The translations under genes and the position numbers were made by a program. 64,000 nt of DNA from NCBI RefSeq assembly GCF_011601265.1, contig NZ_JAAOLX010000005.1, forward strand, positions 310,001 to 374,000, given 5' to 3'. Source of the DNA: Iodobacter violaceini (GTDB lineage: Bacteria; Pseudomonadota; Gammaproteobacteria; Burkholderiales; Chitinibacteraceae). Below are positions 1-8,524 of the stretch, piece after piece (position 1 is the stretch's first letter; each line of letters starts with the position of its first letter). The notes under the pieces were generated by a model. It was not told the DNA's origin. It searched no databases and saw only the letters and a list, made by a program, of their open reading frames with translations.

Positions 1-181
1 TAAATAAAAGTGCAAGTCCTTCTTCACGCTCAACTTCATTTGCAAAATTAGCCTGCGAAAAACAAGCGCCTAAATTTTCTAATGCTGAGCGTGCCCGCAG
101 GTAATCCGTAGATGGAAGAGTGTCAAAAAGTTTGAAAAATCTTTTTGTCTCTTTTTTCATTTGATTTAAAGCGTAACTCAT
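1..181 (-). CDS. Partial hypothetical protein, C-terminus off window
   Basis: The reading frame is open from an ATG at 181 to the window edge, giving 60 residues beginning MSYALNQMKKETKRFF. A GGAG element lies about 7 bases upstream of the ATG. An overlapping open frame in another phase looks less protein-like. I do not recognise the protein; it is Lys/Arg- and Leu-rich at its start and predicted soluble. The continuation lies left of the window. Confidence 0.5.
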   Translation of the reverse strand, partial: MSYALNQMKKETKRFFKLFDTLPSTDYLRARSALENLGACFSQANFANEVEREEGLALLF

Positions 182-539
182 ACCAATCACTCCAAATTAC
201 TTTGTTATATGTATAGCTAGCGATTCTATCGCTCTCCAATACGCAATGGGACCAACAGATAAGATTCACATAAAACCGAACTGAAATAAAAAAATTTAAT
301 GTTGCCATTCTCTATGAGGGTACAGTGGCAACATTAATATTGTAGCAAACAGTAGGAAACTCTAATTAACCAGCACATTTCAAAGCCAGCCAAAATTTAC
401 TCCATTCAGTACTGATATTATCCCACCCTAACCTTTGTAAGCTTTCACCGACAAACCTCAATAAATATTATACCAATCGAAAGCAATGAAACAACTTTAA
501 AATGGAGCAACAACTTAAATGTCGCTATTTTTTAAAAAT

Positions 540-585
540 AAAAAAAACCTCGCTTAATCCCCGGAGAAGGGATTAAAGCGAGGTT
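540..585 (-). terminator. Strong intrinsic terminator after parB-like gene
   Basis: A long stem (AACCTCGCTTAATCCC paired with GGGATTAAAGCGAGGTT, one bulged A) is followed on the minus strand by an eight-T run. It sits 12 bases past the stop of the ParB-like gene. Confidence 0.9.
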
Positions 586-596
586 AAGATTCAAAA

Positions 597-1592
597 TCAT
601 AAAGCAACTTCTTTACTTTCCTGAGAGACGCGATTGTCCTCATCAAGCGGCAAAGGTAAAGACTGCTGCTGTGCATCATCAGGTGTTTCCGGCTCAACTA
701 ACTCCCCCATCAGCTCCATGATCTCTTGGCGAAGATCATCCGGTAAATGATCAAACACCGGGTGGGCCTTTAACTTAGCTACAGTTGCATACAGCTTTGG
801 GGCAGCTTTTTTTACCTGTTTTTGATGAGCAGTCTGCGGATTTAAGTGCTTACTTGTAATCTTTACGCGAGCACTATTATCAACAACACCGCCTTTCACA
901 GAAAGATCAGCTTTAGCTCTTAGTTCTGCCAAAGCTTTTTCCAGAACTTGCACAACATTGCTTCCGTGCTCTTTAATTGCATCGATGGCCACATCAACAG
1001 CGACTAAACGCTCCTGAACCATTTGACGAACACGAAGAGGGGAAGACATCAACAATAATAAGCGATCAACGTGAGTGACCGATACGCAGGCACTATGGGC
1101 AATTTCAGCGGTCGTTTTACCGAACTGCATACTTAGCCTCTTAAATACCACCGCCTTTTCATACTGGGTTAGTTGCTTGCCCGAATTGCTTTGGACCAAT
1201 CCCAGAGTGATATCCTCCATCGAGGTGCCAGAAGAAACTGTAACAGCGTAAACCGTTTTAATTTGATCTGCTTCACTTAGCTCTGAGTTAGCCAAGTGCA
1301 CCGCTTCATACCGGCAATGACCATCTGTAATGTAGATAACATCTTCTAAGCCTTCTTTCGCAACAAAGACCTCCATTGCTCCGTTTTTCTTAAAACCGTG
1401 AGCCTTCATGCTGTCTGCCAGATAGCGGATATGAGCGTGGTATTCCTCATCTTTCACACGCACATTGAAATCAGGCAGAATTTTCAGCTTATCAATTGAT
1501 GGCTGCCAAAGATCGGCACTGCTCGTACCTTTCATACTGCCTTTAATTGAGCCAGGAACCAAATCTTTGATTATTGATTGATCATCGGTCAT
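597..1592 (-). CDS. ParB/RepB/Spo0J-like partition protein
   Basis: A 331-residue protein with the ParB architecture. The N-terminal sulfiredoxin-like nuclease/CTPase fold (about residues 35-125) includes ITDGHCRYEA, the place of the usual GExRxxA box. A KorB-type helix-turn-helix follows (about 140-200; TTAEIAHSACVSVTHVDRLL). The C-terminus (about 265-331) is acidic. Known family members bind centromere-like sites and load with a ParA ATPase. No ParA gene is adjacent, so the role could be partition or DNA-binding regulation of the element. It is transcribed alone on the minus strand and closed by a strong terminator. Confidence 0.8.
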   Translation of the reverse strand: MTDDQSIIKDLVPGSIKGSMKGTSSADLWQPSIDKLKILPDFNVRVKDEEYHAHIRYLADSMKAHGFKKNGAMEVFVAKEGLEDVIYITDGHCRYEAVHLANSELSEADQIKTVYAVTVSSGTSMEDITLGLVQSNSGKQLTQYEKAVVFKRLSMQFGKTTAEIAHSACVSVTHVDRLLLLMSSPLRVRQMVQERLVAVDVAIDAIKEHGSNVVQVLEKALAELRAKADLSVKGGVVDNSARVKITSKHLNPQTAHQKQVKKAAPKLYATVAKLKAHPVFDHLPDDLRQEIMELMGELVEPETPDDAQQQSLPLPLDEDNRVSQESKEVAL

Positions 1593-1820
1593 TTTTAATA
1601 CCTATTAAATAATATGGCATGCCATAAAATGTACATGCTGAATATTGAATGATTAGGTATATCATAGCAAGAGGGAAATAAACCCCTTTTGCTATGAATT
1701 ACCCATTATGAATTTTCTACTTATTATAGCATAATGCCAGTTTAATTTATTAATGGAACATATAGCGATCCAAATTACTTAGCAATCTAAAAATATAAAA
1801 CATACTTTATATTAAAATCC

Positions 1821-2498
1821 TTAAAACATAAGCGTCAATGATCGCTTATGTCCCATACAAAGCATATTTAATCTATTTTTAACATATGCATGCATGCGTT
1901 CTCTTGCACTATTCCTCAAGGGAACCTCCATACGTTTGATACTCTCTATTTTTGCGCTTAAACGACGCGACAAAGGATAGTTTTTATTTTCAAAAAGAAT
2001 AACCAATTCATCATCTGAGTAGCTCTCAAAATTCTGCCCTGATTCACGCATTAGCTCTTTTTGAATATCACAAAATTCAGACCAACTTAATTGACCTGCA
2101 TTAACTTTGTAAATCAGACTATTTAACTCATTTCCTTGCTTCCACATGGTTGTTCCGCTCAGCTTATCTAGCATGCCAAGTGCTTTTAAATGATATGAAC
2201 AGCACATTTCTTCTGCGGCAAGCTCAAGTGTTTTATATGTACCGTGTGACGTAAACCCTGAAGCCCGGAAATATTGGATGCGATAAGCCCCATCTTCGGG
2301 ATTGCTCATTTCAGGCAATATCACGGCCCATTGATCACCAGAACGATTAGAGAACTCAACACCCACAGGATTGCCCTGTGTGGACCCCATAACCCATTCA
2401 TATTTACGCTGCAAACCTAGCGTAAAATTTTTTAATATGCACATGGACGGCCCACGGGCTTGTTCTGCCAGCCTACTAGGGCAAAGATACTTTCTCAT
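1821..2498 (-). CDS. Hypothetical protein behind a switch-like leader
   Basis: 225 residues with no recognised domain. The start at 2498 is supported by a perfect GGAGGT four bases upstream. The N-terminal half is rich in aromatic residues and beta-strand-like; the C-terminal third is charged and helical (SRRLSAKIESIKRMEVPLR). The 5' leader can fold into alternative hairpins involving the ribosome binding site, described separately. Predicted cytoplasmic, function unknown. Confidence 0.6.
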   Translation of the reverse strand: MRKYLCPSRLAEQARGPSMCILKNFTLGLQRKYEWVMGSTQGNPVGVEFSNRSGDQWAVILPEMSNPEDGAYRIQYFRASGFTSHGTYKTLELAAEEMCCSYHLKALGMLDKLSGTTMWKQGNELNSLIYKVNAGQLSWSEFCDIQKELMRESGQNFESYSDDELVILFENKNYPLSRRLSAKIESIKRMEVPLRNSARERMHAYVKNRLNMLCMGHKRSLTLMF

Positions 2499-2556
2499 AA
2501 CACCTCCAAAAAAAGTTAACGAGAGGTGCCCCCTAGAGGTTGCACCCTCTAGGGAC
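2499..2556 (-). promoter_or_regulatory. Leader with mutually exclusive hairpins near the Shine-Dalgarno
   Basis: The minus-strand leader contains CCCTAGAGG paired with CCTCTAGGG (nine base pairs, loop about six). The overlapping segment AGAGGGTGC can instead pair with the downstream GCACCTCTC. That same CACCTC is complementary to the GAGGTG of the ribosome binding site. The three pairings exclude one another, so this leader could switch translation. Pairing is read directly from sequence; regulation is inferred. Confidence 0.5.
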
Positions 2557-2611
2557 TTGAATAAAATTTATTTATCCAAAAATAATCTTTTTTAGATAAA
2601 GTCTGGACGAA

Positions 2612-2633
2612 AAAAAACGCCACTGAAGGCGTT
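2612..2633 (-). terminator. Intrinsic terminator
   Basis: AACGCC/GGCGTT stem with loop TTCAGT (minus strand), followed by an eight-T run on the minus strand. It lies 15 bases beyond the stop of the small minus-strand frame at 2648-2785, which supports that frame being expressed. Confidence 0.75.
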
Positions 2634-2647
2634 AGCTAAACATCGTC

Positions 2648-2785
2648 TTAAACGAAATAGATAAAGTACCGAGTAGGTACATACTGTGTTTTCAGCTCGC
2701 GTTCAGTTCTCGCGTCAAATATATTGATAAAAGCATGAAATTGTATTGTCATTGAAGATTCAGTATCTTGCAACTGCAAAACCAC
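2648..2785 (-). CDS. Possible 45-residue protein
   Basis: A GTG-initiated frame of 45 codons (an internal ATG at 2752 would give 34). The product, ending in TQYVPTRYFIYFV, is beta-strand-like with alternating hydrophobic residues. Immediately downstream is a good intrinsic terminator with no other minus-strand gene to serve. The ribosome binding site is weak (AGA only). Treat as a candidate. Confidence 0.4.
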   Translation of the reverse strand: MVLQLQDTESSMTIQFHAFINIFDARTERELKTQYVPTRYFIYFV

Positions 2786-2866
2786 TCTAAAAAAAATTAG
2801 TCACACCTAAGCTAGAAGTAACTGGCCGAAATATATTTTCGCTATGAAAACTAACTGGAAGTCACA

Positions 2867-3751
2867 ATGAGACGGCTAGAACACCCTATTTTTGATAGCA
2901 TTCGTGAATACTTTGGCCAACCTGCGAAACTATTACGCCTGTTTGAACAACGTCAGGATATTCATGTAGCACTAAAACCTACATCAACACTCATTGATGT
3001 AGAAAGCGTTGTTGCATGGCATGAATTAGGTAGTATTCTTCGTCTTAATAAAGGAGATATCCAAGGCTGGAGCAGCAGCAAAGGCCATTTCTCCACACAC
3101 CGACCAGAGTATGCTCAAATTAGTAGCTGTGAGATTATCGAACAGTGGGCCTGTGATATCCAGGAAGTGTATGGATTTGCATTATCAAAATCCGACCTAA
3201 GCAAATTTTCCAGTACCGATGCAATGGTAGAAGAAAATGCACCTGAGATGATTGATGAAATCACCACTGAAAAATTAACACAAAACCTTGCTCATAAAGA
3301 AATTCGTATAATCCACTCCCCCAAAACTTCAGACTGCTTTACCGTACATCGATGGGATAAACGTATATTTTTACTGAACTCTGGCGGCTCCCATCATTTG
3401 GCGGCGGCTAAACTTATTGCACGCCGACTCAACATAAAGGTACCGCTGAAGAGCAAAATTCGTGTTCACAAGCTTAACCCCCTAGCAATTGCCTCACTAC
3501 GTAACGATTTTGATATTTTTATCATTTCAAATAAACCTGACGTCTGTAACACAATTCGCGATGCCATGAAATCTTTCAAGGCAACATGGCTATCACACGA
3601 ACTACCAATTCCCTATAACAATGCCCAAGCAATATTGCTCCCAAAAGACGAGCAACGATCAATAACTGTATCCAACACATTACGCCAGGCTGGAATAGTT
3701 GACCTTGGCCGATATCTAGCCGACCTCTGCGATAGGCAAGATCAACATTAA
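2867..3751 (+). CDS. Conserved-looking hypothetical protein with HHLAAAKLIA motif
   Basis: 294 residues, preceded by GGAAG about six bases before the ATG. The middle holds a His-rich helix motif SGGSHHLAAAKLIARRL (about residues 173-189), typical of a family of mobile-element hypothetical proteins rather than of a known enzyme. It is the only plus-strand gene in the first 27 kb. Its length fits a complete single-domain protein. No signal peptide or membrane segment is seen. A match to a numbered DUF is likely but I cannot name it confidently. Confidence 0.6.
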   Translation: MRRLEHPIFDSIREYFGQPAKLLRLFEQRQDIHVALKPTSTLIDVESVVAWHELGSILRLNKGDIQGWSSSKGHFSTHRPEYAQISSCEIIEQWACDIQEVYGFALSKSDLSKFSSTDAMVEENAPEMIDEITTEKLTQNLAHKEIRIIHSPKTSDCFTVHRWDKRIFLLNSGGSHHLAAAKLIARRLNIKVPLKSKIRVHKLNPLAIASLRNDFDIFIISNKPDVCNTIRDAMKSFKATWLSHELPIPYNNAQAILLPKDEQRSITVSNTLRQAGIVDLGRYLADLCDRQDQH

Positions 3752-3890
3752 AATTCCTTAAATAAACATATCCCCTCAACCATGCCATATTTAGACTTAG
3801 ACAGCCCCCCCCAATGAGATAACTTGGTTTGCGGTTGCATTCGGGCACTTATGCCTACGCTCACAATCCATGGTGCAGCTATCATCGCTA

Positions 3891-4139
3891 TTACTGTGGC
3901 CTCGCAGCATCAAGAATACGTTCAACCGCTGCATACATTTGTTTTCCATCACTTTCTTGATAAAAAAAGTCGTTGATGAAAGTTGAATACGCCAGTCCTT
4001 GGTTTTTCTCATCAGACCATTTGGCAAAATCGTTAGCGGTTGAGATTGCTTTGCGCTGAAAAACATGTGCAGCTTGCCGTGCTGCTTCTTTATCTCTGCG
4101 TTTTTGAATGAGCTCAATTTCATCTGCAGTTAGTTCCAC
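3891..4139 (-). CDS. Small hypothetical protein (82 aa)
   Basis: GTG start at 4139 with an AGGAGA element nine bases upstream. The product is charged and mostly helical at the N-terminus (EIELIQKRRDKEAARQAAH). It lies 17 bases downstream of the next gene, so the two are probably cotranscribed. A longer overlapping frame (to 3797) is a shadow. Confidence 0.6.
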   Translation of the reverse strand: MELTADEIELIQKRRDKEAARQAAHVFQRKAISTANDFAKWSDEKNQGLAYSTFINDFFYQESDGKQMYAAVERILDAARPQ

Positions 4140-4156
4140 AGTAATTCTCCTGCCAA

Positions 4157-4690
4157 TTAAACTTGCTCGGTTGTCGGATGTGCTACTTCCAGCTCTATTT
4201 GCTCAGCCTCATAACCAGCCAAGCGCTGCTTAAGCGTAAGGAGCTCCTGTTCAAATTCTTCAATTCGATTGCATGTGCATTCAATAGCAGATGCAGTATT
4301 GCGTTTTGCCCATGCGATAACTTGAGCCTTATCCGTCGAAAAGCTGTTTTCATACATCATACAACCGTCGTGAGTGACATTGGGCCAACCAACAATTTCA
4401 CATTGTTTCTCAATAATTTTGATTCCATCGTAAGTATAGACAGGGATAGAAGCAGCAAACGTATCTGGGGCAGCAATAAGCGCTACAATTTCTTGGGGGG
4501 TGGCTTTCAGTAACGCCGGATATTTCTCTCGAATAAGTCCATGAAAAGTTTGATTTTCCTGAAGCGCCCCCGTTTTGGGGTCAATGGTTACAAGATCATG
4601 AACAAACCCAGACCCAATACAAATACCCTTTTTCGTGACCTGAACAAAGTGTTCAATATCGAAATGTTCTTTTAAAGTCTTCCAGCCCAT
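4157..4690 (-). CDS. Hypothetical protein (177 aa)
   Basis: The start at 4690 (MGWKTLKEHF) is preferred over an upstream ATG because AAAGAGGA sits seven bases before it. The N-terminal two thirds look like a beta-rich domain (FVQVTKKGICIGSGFVHD). The C-terminal third (about residues 125-165) is a predicted coiled coil with Cys residues at CTCNR. It resembles small phage/ICE structural or accessory proteins in composition only; function unknown. Confidence 0.6.
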   Translation of the reverse strand: MGWKTLKEHFDIEHFVQVTKKGICIGSGFVHDLVTIDPKTGALQENQTFHGLIREKYPALLKATPQEIVALIAAPDTFAASIPVYTYDGIKIIEKQCEIVGWPNVTHDGCMMYENSFSTDKAQVIAWAKRNTASAIECTCNRIEEFEQELLTLKQRLAGYEAEQIELEVAHPTTEQV

Positions 4691-4776
4691 ATCAAAATCC
4701 TCTTTTTTATCTGTCGCACCATCGAAAATCACGATTTAATCTATGAATTCAAAATTTAAAGAATGGATAGTCGTAC

Positions 4777-6048
4777 CTACCCGATGGACCTCAGTGCAGG
4801 ATGCATTTCAAAACCATTAAACTTTTGAAATAACCCTGCGGCCCCGCGCAAATATTGAATGATCAACTCTGTAGACATCCAACGACGGCCAAGGCGCTCT
4901 GCAGCCAGCCCCGTTTTTATTGTTCCTCCAAAACAATCGACAACTAAGTCATTTGGCTCGGTCAAGAACTGGATAAAAAACTCGGGGATGCTCGTAGGAA
5001 ACATTGCGCCATGAACAGGTAGGTTATGATTTAGTGCGTACTCTCTGTACGCTTTAGTATCACTACATGCGTGGCCACGCTCTAAAACATTTCTAGCAAT
5101 TTTTCCCTCAGTAACTCGGCCAAACGAATCCGGGCGAATCTTATAAGCGCCATCTCCATACGATGCCGATCGTTTTGCCCCACCAGCGGCCATCAAACGT
5201 TGCTGCCTATCGCTGTGAGGCTCCAGCACGCGCCGGTTGTCCGATCGGACTTTTAATGGATCATTTGTAAACCAAAAAATTGGCTCATATGCCGTTGTTA
5301 ATTGCACTCGATTAACACAGGCCCAGTATGTCGGGCCAGGAGGCTTACTTTTATTAACCCACGGGATCCGATCCATAAGAAAAAGTCCCAATCGGTCATG
5401 TAGCGACAAGACCAGTCTCTCAACATACAAGGAGCGAGCCGGAGATTTACTCAGAAAAATGTCACTACTCAGATTTAGAACAACGCTAGCACCTGGAATT
5501 AAATTTTTAACGATGGGCTCTAACGCGGAACAAATGAAATCAATATATTCTGATTCGGCTGGATTCCCATATGCCCGTGCATTCCGTAAAGGGTAGGGTG
5601 GAGAAGTAATGCACAACGAGATAGGCTCACTGACAGAGGTGAATATGTCTTTGCAATGCCCCCAGATAGCAACACCCAGATCTGTACTAAAAGCGACAAG
5701 ACGAACACAATCAGCAGCCTTGTGCAAGTCCTTACCTACTGCCTCAGTAAGCCGCCATACGCCCCTTTCTCCTTGGACCCGCTCTATTACACCAAGCTGT
5801 TTAAGCGTCTGCTGAAACCAGCGTATTTTACGCTTTATCAGGTTGTGCATTTCTCCTGAAGAGCCAACAGGAGTTTTAATATTAAGCAACTCAGGCCGAC
5901 CCAATTTCTCAGCCACAACCACATATAAAGAAGCATTACTTATTGCTTCATCACCAGCTTGAACATACGCATTGCTCACATGAGAAAAAAGATCGAGCTG
6001 CATTGCCTCTTTACCAAAATTACTATCCATAAAAAAACCACACATCAT
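4777..6048 (-). CDS. Orphan beta-class DNA methyltransferase (N4-cytosine/N6-adenine)
   Basis: 423 residues. An N-terminal winged-helix-like segment (about 30-105) precedes catalytic motif IV TSPPY at residues 148-152. The SAM-binding motif I, VVDCFGGTIKTGLAAERLGR, comes near the C-terminus (about 383-402). Motif IV before motif I is the beta-class order. Motif I departs from the usual FxGxGTT by reading FGGTIKT. No restriction endonuclease gene is adjacent, so it is probably an orphan methylase protecting the element or countering host restriction. TSPPY enzymes modify exocyclic amino groups of cytosine or adenine; which one cannot be decided here. Confidence 0.88.
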   Translation of the reverse strand: MMCGFFMDSNFGKEAMQLDLFSHVSNAYVQAGDEAISNASLYVVVAEKLGRPELLNIKTPVGSSGEMHNLIKRKIRWFQQTLKQLGVIERVQGERGVWRLTEAVGKDLHKAADCVRLVAFSTDLGVAIWGHCKDIFTSVSEPISLCITSPPYPLRNARAYGNPAESEYIDFICSALEPIVKNLIPGASVVLNLSSDIFLSKSPARSLYVERLVLSLHDRLGLFLMDRIPWVNKSKPPGPTYWACVNRVQLTTAYEPIFWFTNDPLKVRSDNRRVLEPHSDRQQRLMAAGGAKRSASYGDGAYKIRPDSFGRVTEGKIARNVLERGHACSDTKAYREYALNHNLPVHGAMFPTSIPEFFIQFLTEPNDLVVDCFGGTIKTGLAAERLGRRWMSTELIIQYLRGAAGLFQKFNGFEMHPALRSIG

Positions 6049-6131
6049 TATTCAATACAAACACAATACATTTTATTTATTCACAATCAATAACAAAAGA
6101 CAGATTAAGTTTAATAATTAAAATATATTAT

Positions 6132-6569
6132 TTATTTTGTATCGAAATATTCTTTCTCAACATTTTCAATTTTTTCAATATCCATTATAAAATCTGGCCG
6201 CATAGATTGCCTTTTTTTAAAACGATACTCTTTCCCATTTATGTGCAAAGGAAAAAACTCCGTTAATATCTTTAGGCTTACATCAAGAGGCATAGGGTGC
6301 TCAAAAAACAAGGCAACAACTTGAATTTCGGATAAGGAATAGGCAGGCCGTCCATCAACGTATACTTGATATATTGGAGCGCTCAAAACAGCGCAGCCAA
6401 ATTCAACAAAAAGTCGATCTTTCGCAGTCTTTGCTGAGCTAGACTCTAAAATTTCGAAACTACGGCGGATTTCCATCACAAGCTTAGCCACTAAATAGAG
6501 CACAAACAAAATAGATATATACGACAATATAAGAAACATATAATATACCCGTGATTGATAAATCGCCAC
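6132..6569 (-). CDS. Membrane-anchored hypothetical protein (145 aa)
   Basis: One N-terminal transmembrane helix (about residues 10-32; YMFLILSYISILFVLYLVAK) precedes a soluble domain of about 110 residues ending in charged helices. Predicted topology is a short outside tail and a large cytoplasmic part. No recognised family. Confidence 0.5.
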   Translation of the reverse strand: MAIYQSRVYYMFLILSYISILFVLYLVAKLVMEIRRSFEILESSSAKTAKDRLFVEFGCAVLSAPIYQVYVDGRPAYSLSEIQVVALFFEHPMPLDVSLKILTEFFPLHINGKEYRFKKRQSMRPDFIMDIEKIENVEKEYFDTK

Positions 6570-6708
6570 AAATCAGCATTTATTCAGAACGGGTAATTAT
6601 GAAGCATCATTTAATGTAATATTTTCTTTAATGAGTGCTAATTAGCCATAAAAAAAGCTTAAAAAACAAACAAAAACATATGAAATTTTAATTAACTCAT
6701 TTAGCAGA

Positions 6709-6735
6709 CAAAAAAAGGGGGGAAAGCCCCCCATT
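6709..6735 (-). terminator. Intrinsic terminator
   Basis: GGGGGG/CCCCCC stem with a four-base loop, followed by seven T on the minus strand. It serves the minus-strand gene ending at 6827. Confidence 0.85.
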
Positions 6736-6826
6736 TCAATCCGCCACGCCACCATCAGGGTGCAATACCAATATCCCAAGTGTACCTTTCAGATCCATCC
6801 TCAGCAGCACAAGTCAGAACGATCCG

Positions 6827-7357
6827 TTAAACTTCACTCGGCTCAACCTGCTTGATATATGGTTTTACACTCATAATCGAAGTATCTTCTAAAATCACAT
6901 ATTGAATGCCTCGATCACCACGCCCGTTAGACTCATAGCAATCAAGTGTTCCAAAAATCATCCAAATACCTAATTGTGCAAGACGCAGATTACGTTCTTC
7001 TTTTGTAAATTTAGATTGCGTCATTTGAATAATCTTGCGAGCATCCAGTTTATCCGTAGAAGGCATTTCACACTTAGCCAGATGCAAAAGTTTAATTATT
7101 GAAGAACGGGCCTCAAAAGTCTGTTTTTTAAAAGGTTCATCAAGGTTAATGACGTAACTCCTATTTCCCCTTACCTCAACCTCATATATTTTCCCTAAAT
7201 CTTTGGAATAACATCTCGCGACTAATGGATCTTCAGTTAAATATACTCCTGGCCCCAAAGGAGTATCATTTTGCGCAAAGGCAATTTTTAAGCTCGTAAG
7301 ATCAGGCAGAGCAGAACCATGAAATAATCTCAAGGGTATATGCGGAATAATCATCAT
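6827..7357 (-). CDS. ADP-ribosyltransferase-like (PARP/DUF3990-like) protein
   Basis: 176 residues with the layout of the H-Y-[E/Q] ADP-ribosyltransferase clade. LFHGS gives the strand-1 histidine (H13). GPGVYLTEDPLVARCYS gives the Tyr (Y39) and the following helix. IYEVEV is the next strand, and GIQYVILED near residue 152 carries Q where the catalytic Glu usually sits. Family members transfer ADP-ribose from NAD to protein or nucleic acid, and many are toxins or phage-defence effectors. No antitoxin is obvious beside it. Assignment is by motif spacing only. It is monocistronic with its own terminator. Confidence 0.55.
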   Translation of the reverse strand: MMIIPHIPLRLFHGSALPDLTSLKIAFAQNDTPLGPGVYLTEDPLVARCYSKDLGKIYEVEVRGNRSYVINLDEPFKKQTFEARSSIIKLLHLAKCEMPSTDKLDARKIIQMTQSKFTKEERNLRLAQLGIWMIFGTLDCYESNGRGDRGIQYVILEDTSIMSVKPYIKQVEPSEV

Positions 7358-7432
7358 TATGATTTAATAAATTAGTTGGTGATACTATCAATAGGTTAAG
7401 GAAATGCAATCTCCCTCACCAGCCCAATGCCA

Positions 7433-7726
7433 TCAAGCCGTAGTTTTTTCTCTCACAGTTTTTCCTGTAATATACAGAACCGCACAGCCAGCAATTCCAA
7501 TATATACAGGTGCTTCAGAAACTTGAGCCAGCATAGAAGAATCAAAAGCCGCAGCAATAAAAATCACGCCTGAAGGAAAAGAACTTCCTGTAATACCAAC
7601 GACAAACATGTCCTCGACGGTAACAGGTTTAGATTTAAGTGTGCGATAACCCCAAACAGTGAGCATTACAACTAGCCCACAAACAACTGGCGCAACCTTT
7701 ATGCAGGTATTCAAATCAAAGGTCAT
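7433..7726 (-). CDS. Small membrane protein (97 aa)
   Basis: Start at 7726 (MTFDLNTCIK), overlapping the end of the upstream gene by 11 bases, which suggests translational coupling. Three hydrophobic segments (about residues 8-28, 40-62 and 66-85) with short charged loops. Unknown function, inner membrane. Confidence 0.55.
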   Translation of the reverse strand: MTFDLNTCIKVAPVVCGLVVMLTVWGYRTLKSKPVTVEDMFVVGITGSSFPSGVIFIAAAFDSSMLAQVSEAPVYIGIAGCAVLYITGKTVREKTTA

Positions 7727-8150
7727 CTGAAGCCTTCTTTGCATGCTCAGCCAACGCATACCCAATCAATGCCCCAATAATCGCCCCAACAGGCCCCGCT
7801 ACACTTGCCCCAAGAATCCCTCCACCGATAGCAGCCCCTCCATCAGAAACTTGATTGGCAACTTTTGACACCTGCAAATGAAAACCCGTGCGTTCAATAT
7901 TATCGAGAATTTCGTTTGCATCAGCCCCAATAATCTTTTGACCAAGATTAACTTCTCGCGACTTAATAAACGTGAATGGGCCAAGCTGTTCGAGCACGCT
8001 GGAAACAACGGCACCTGGATCATTATCTGCCATCACAAAGAGGTAAAGATCTGAGCGTGTCTCAGGCCTGTAAATATCAATATTCATCCCGTCCCTATTT
8101 ATTAATATGTCGATGTCTTTGGATTTTACCTTTCTTTTACCCAAGGTCAA
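7716..8150 (-). CDS. Hypothetical protein with C-terminal glycine-zipper segment
   Basis: 144 residues. The first about 95 residues form a soluble alpha/beta domain. The C-terminus has two glycine-zipper-like helices (AAIGGGILGASVAGPVGAII and a second) that could insert in or associate with membrane. It overlaps the three-helix membrane protein downstream. A two-gene membrane unit, possibly toxin/immunity-like, is an inference only. Confidence 0.55.
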   Translation of the reverse strand: MTLGKRKVKSKDIDILINRDGMNIDIYRPETRSDLYLFVMADNDPGAVVSSVLEQLGPFTFIKSREVNLGQKIIGADANEILDNIERTGFHLQVSKVANQVSDGGAAIGGGILGASVAGPVGAIIGALIGYALAEHAKKASDDL

Positions 8151-8289
8151 TCTTACTATTTATTTAATAAGGATCAATTACCGCACCCCCCCCCCAGCAA
8201 GCCGCTCAGGCTCATATAACCCCATCACGAAGCGAGAGCGGAGCAATTTGAAAATATTGATCGCAGGATTATCATAAATCTTCCCTTGG

Positions 8290-8499
8290 TCATTTAGTCA
8301 TTGCGAGAATTAACTGTTCACAGTCAAATCTCGCCTGGCCATAAACCCCACCGGCATCCCAAAACTCCCCCTGTGACGTTTGATAGCTCTCGCCAGCGGC
8401 AATACACGCTTCTCCACCGCAGGCTTTAGCGGCATCATTCAAAGCCTGCCGGTAGCCAGCTTGGTAATCAGCGGATTTAGCATCAATCTGAACGCCCAT
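8290..8499 (-). CDS. Small hypothetical protein (69 aa)
   Basis: Start chosen at 8499 because AAAGGAA lies five bases upstream. The product (MGVQIDAKSADYQAGYRQAL...) is typical of small ICE/phage accessory proteins and carries three Cys. It lies 21 bases after the recombinase stop region on the opposite side. Function unknown. Confidence 0.5.
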   Translation of the reverse strand: MGVQIDAKSADYQAGYRQALNDAAKACGGEACIAAGESYQTSQGEFWDAGGVYGQARFDCEQLILAMTK

Positions 8500-8524
8500 A
8501 AGCATTCCTTTGTTTATTCACACT

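Noticed and set aside
3797-4123. 108-codon minus-strand frame overlapping the 82-aa gene
   Set aside because: No ribosome site and implausible composition; the GTG-started 82-aa frame has AGGAGA and operon context.
8176-8200. Poly-C tract as a phase-variation switch
   Set aside because: The tract of about ten C lies between genes, not within a frame or between promoter boxes that I can identify.
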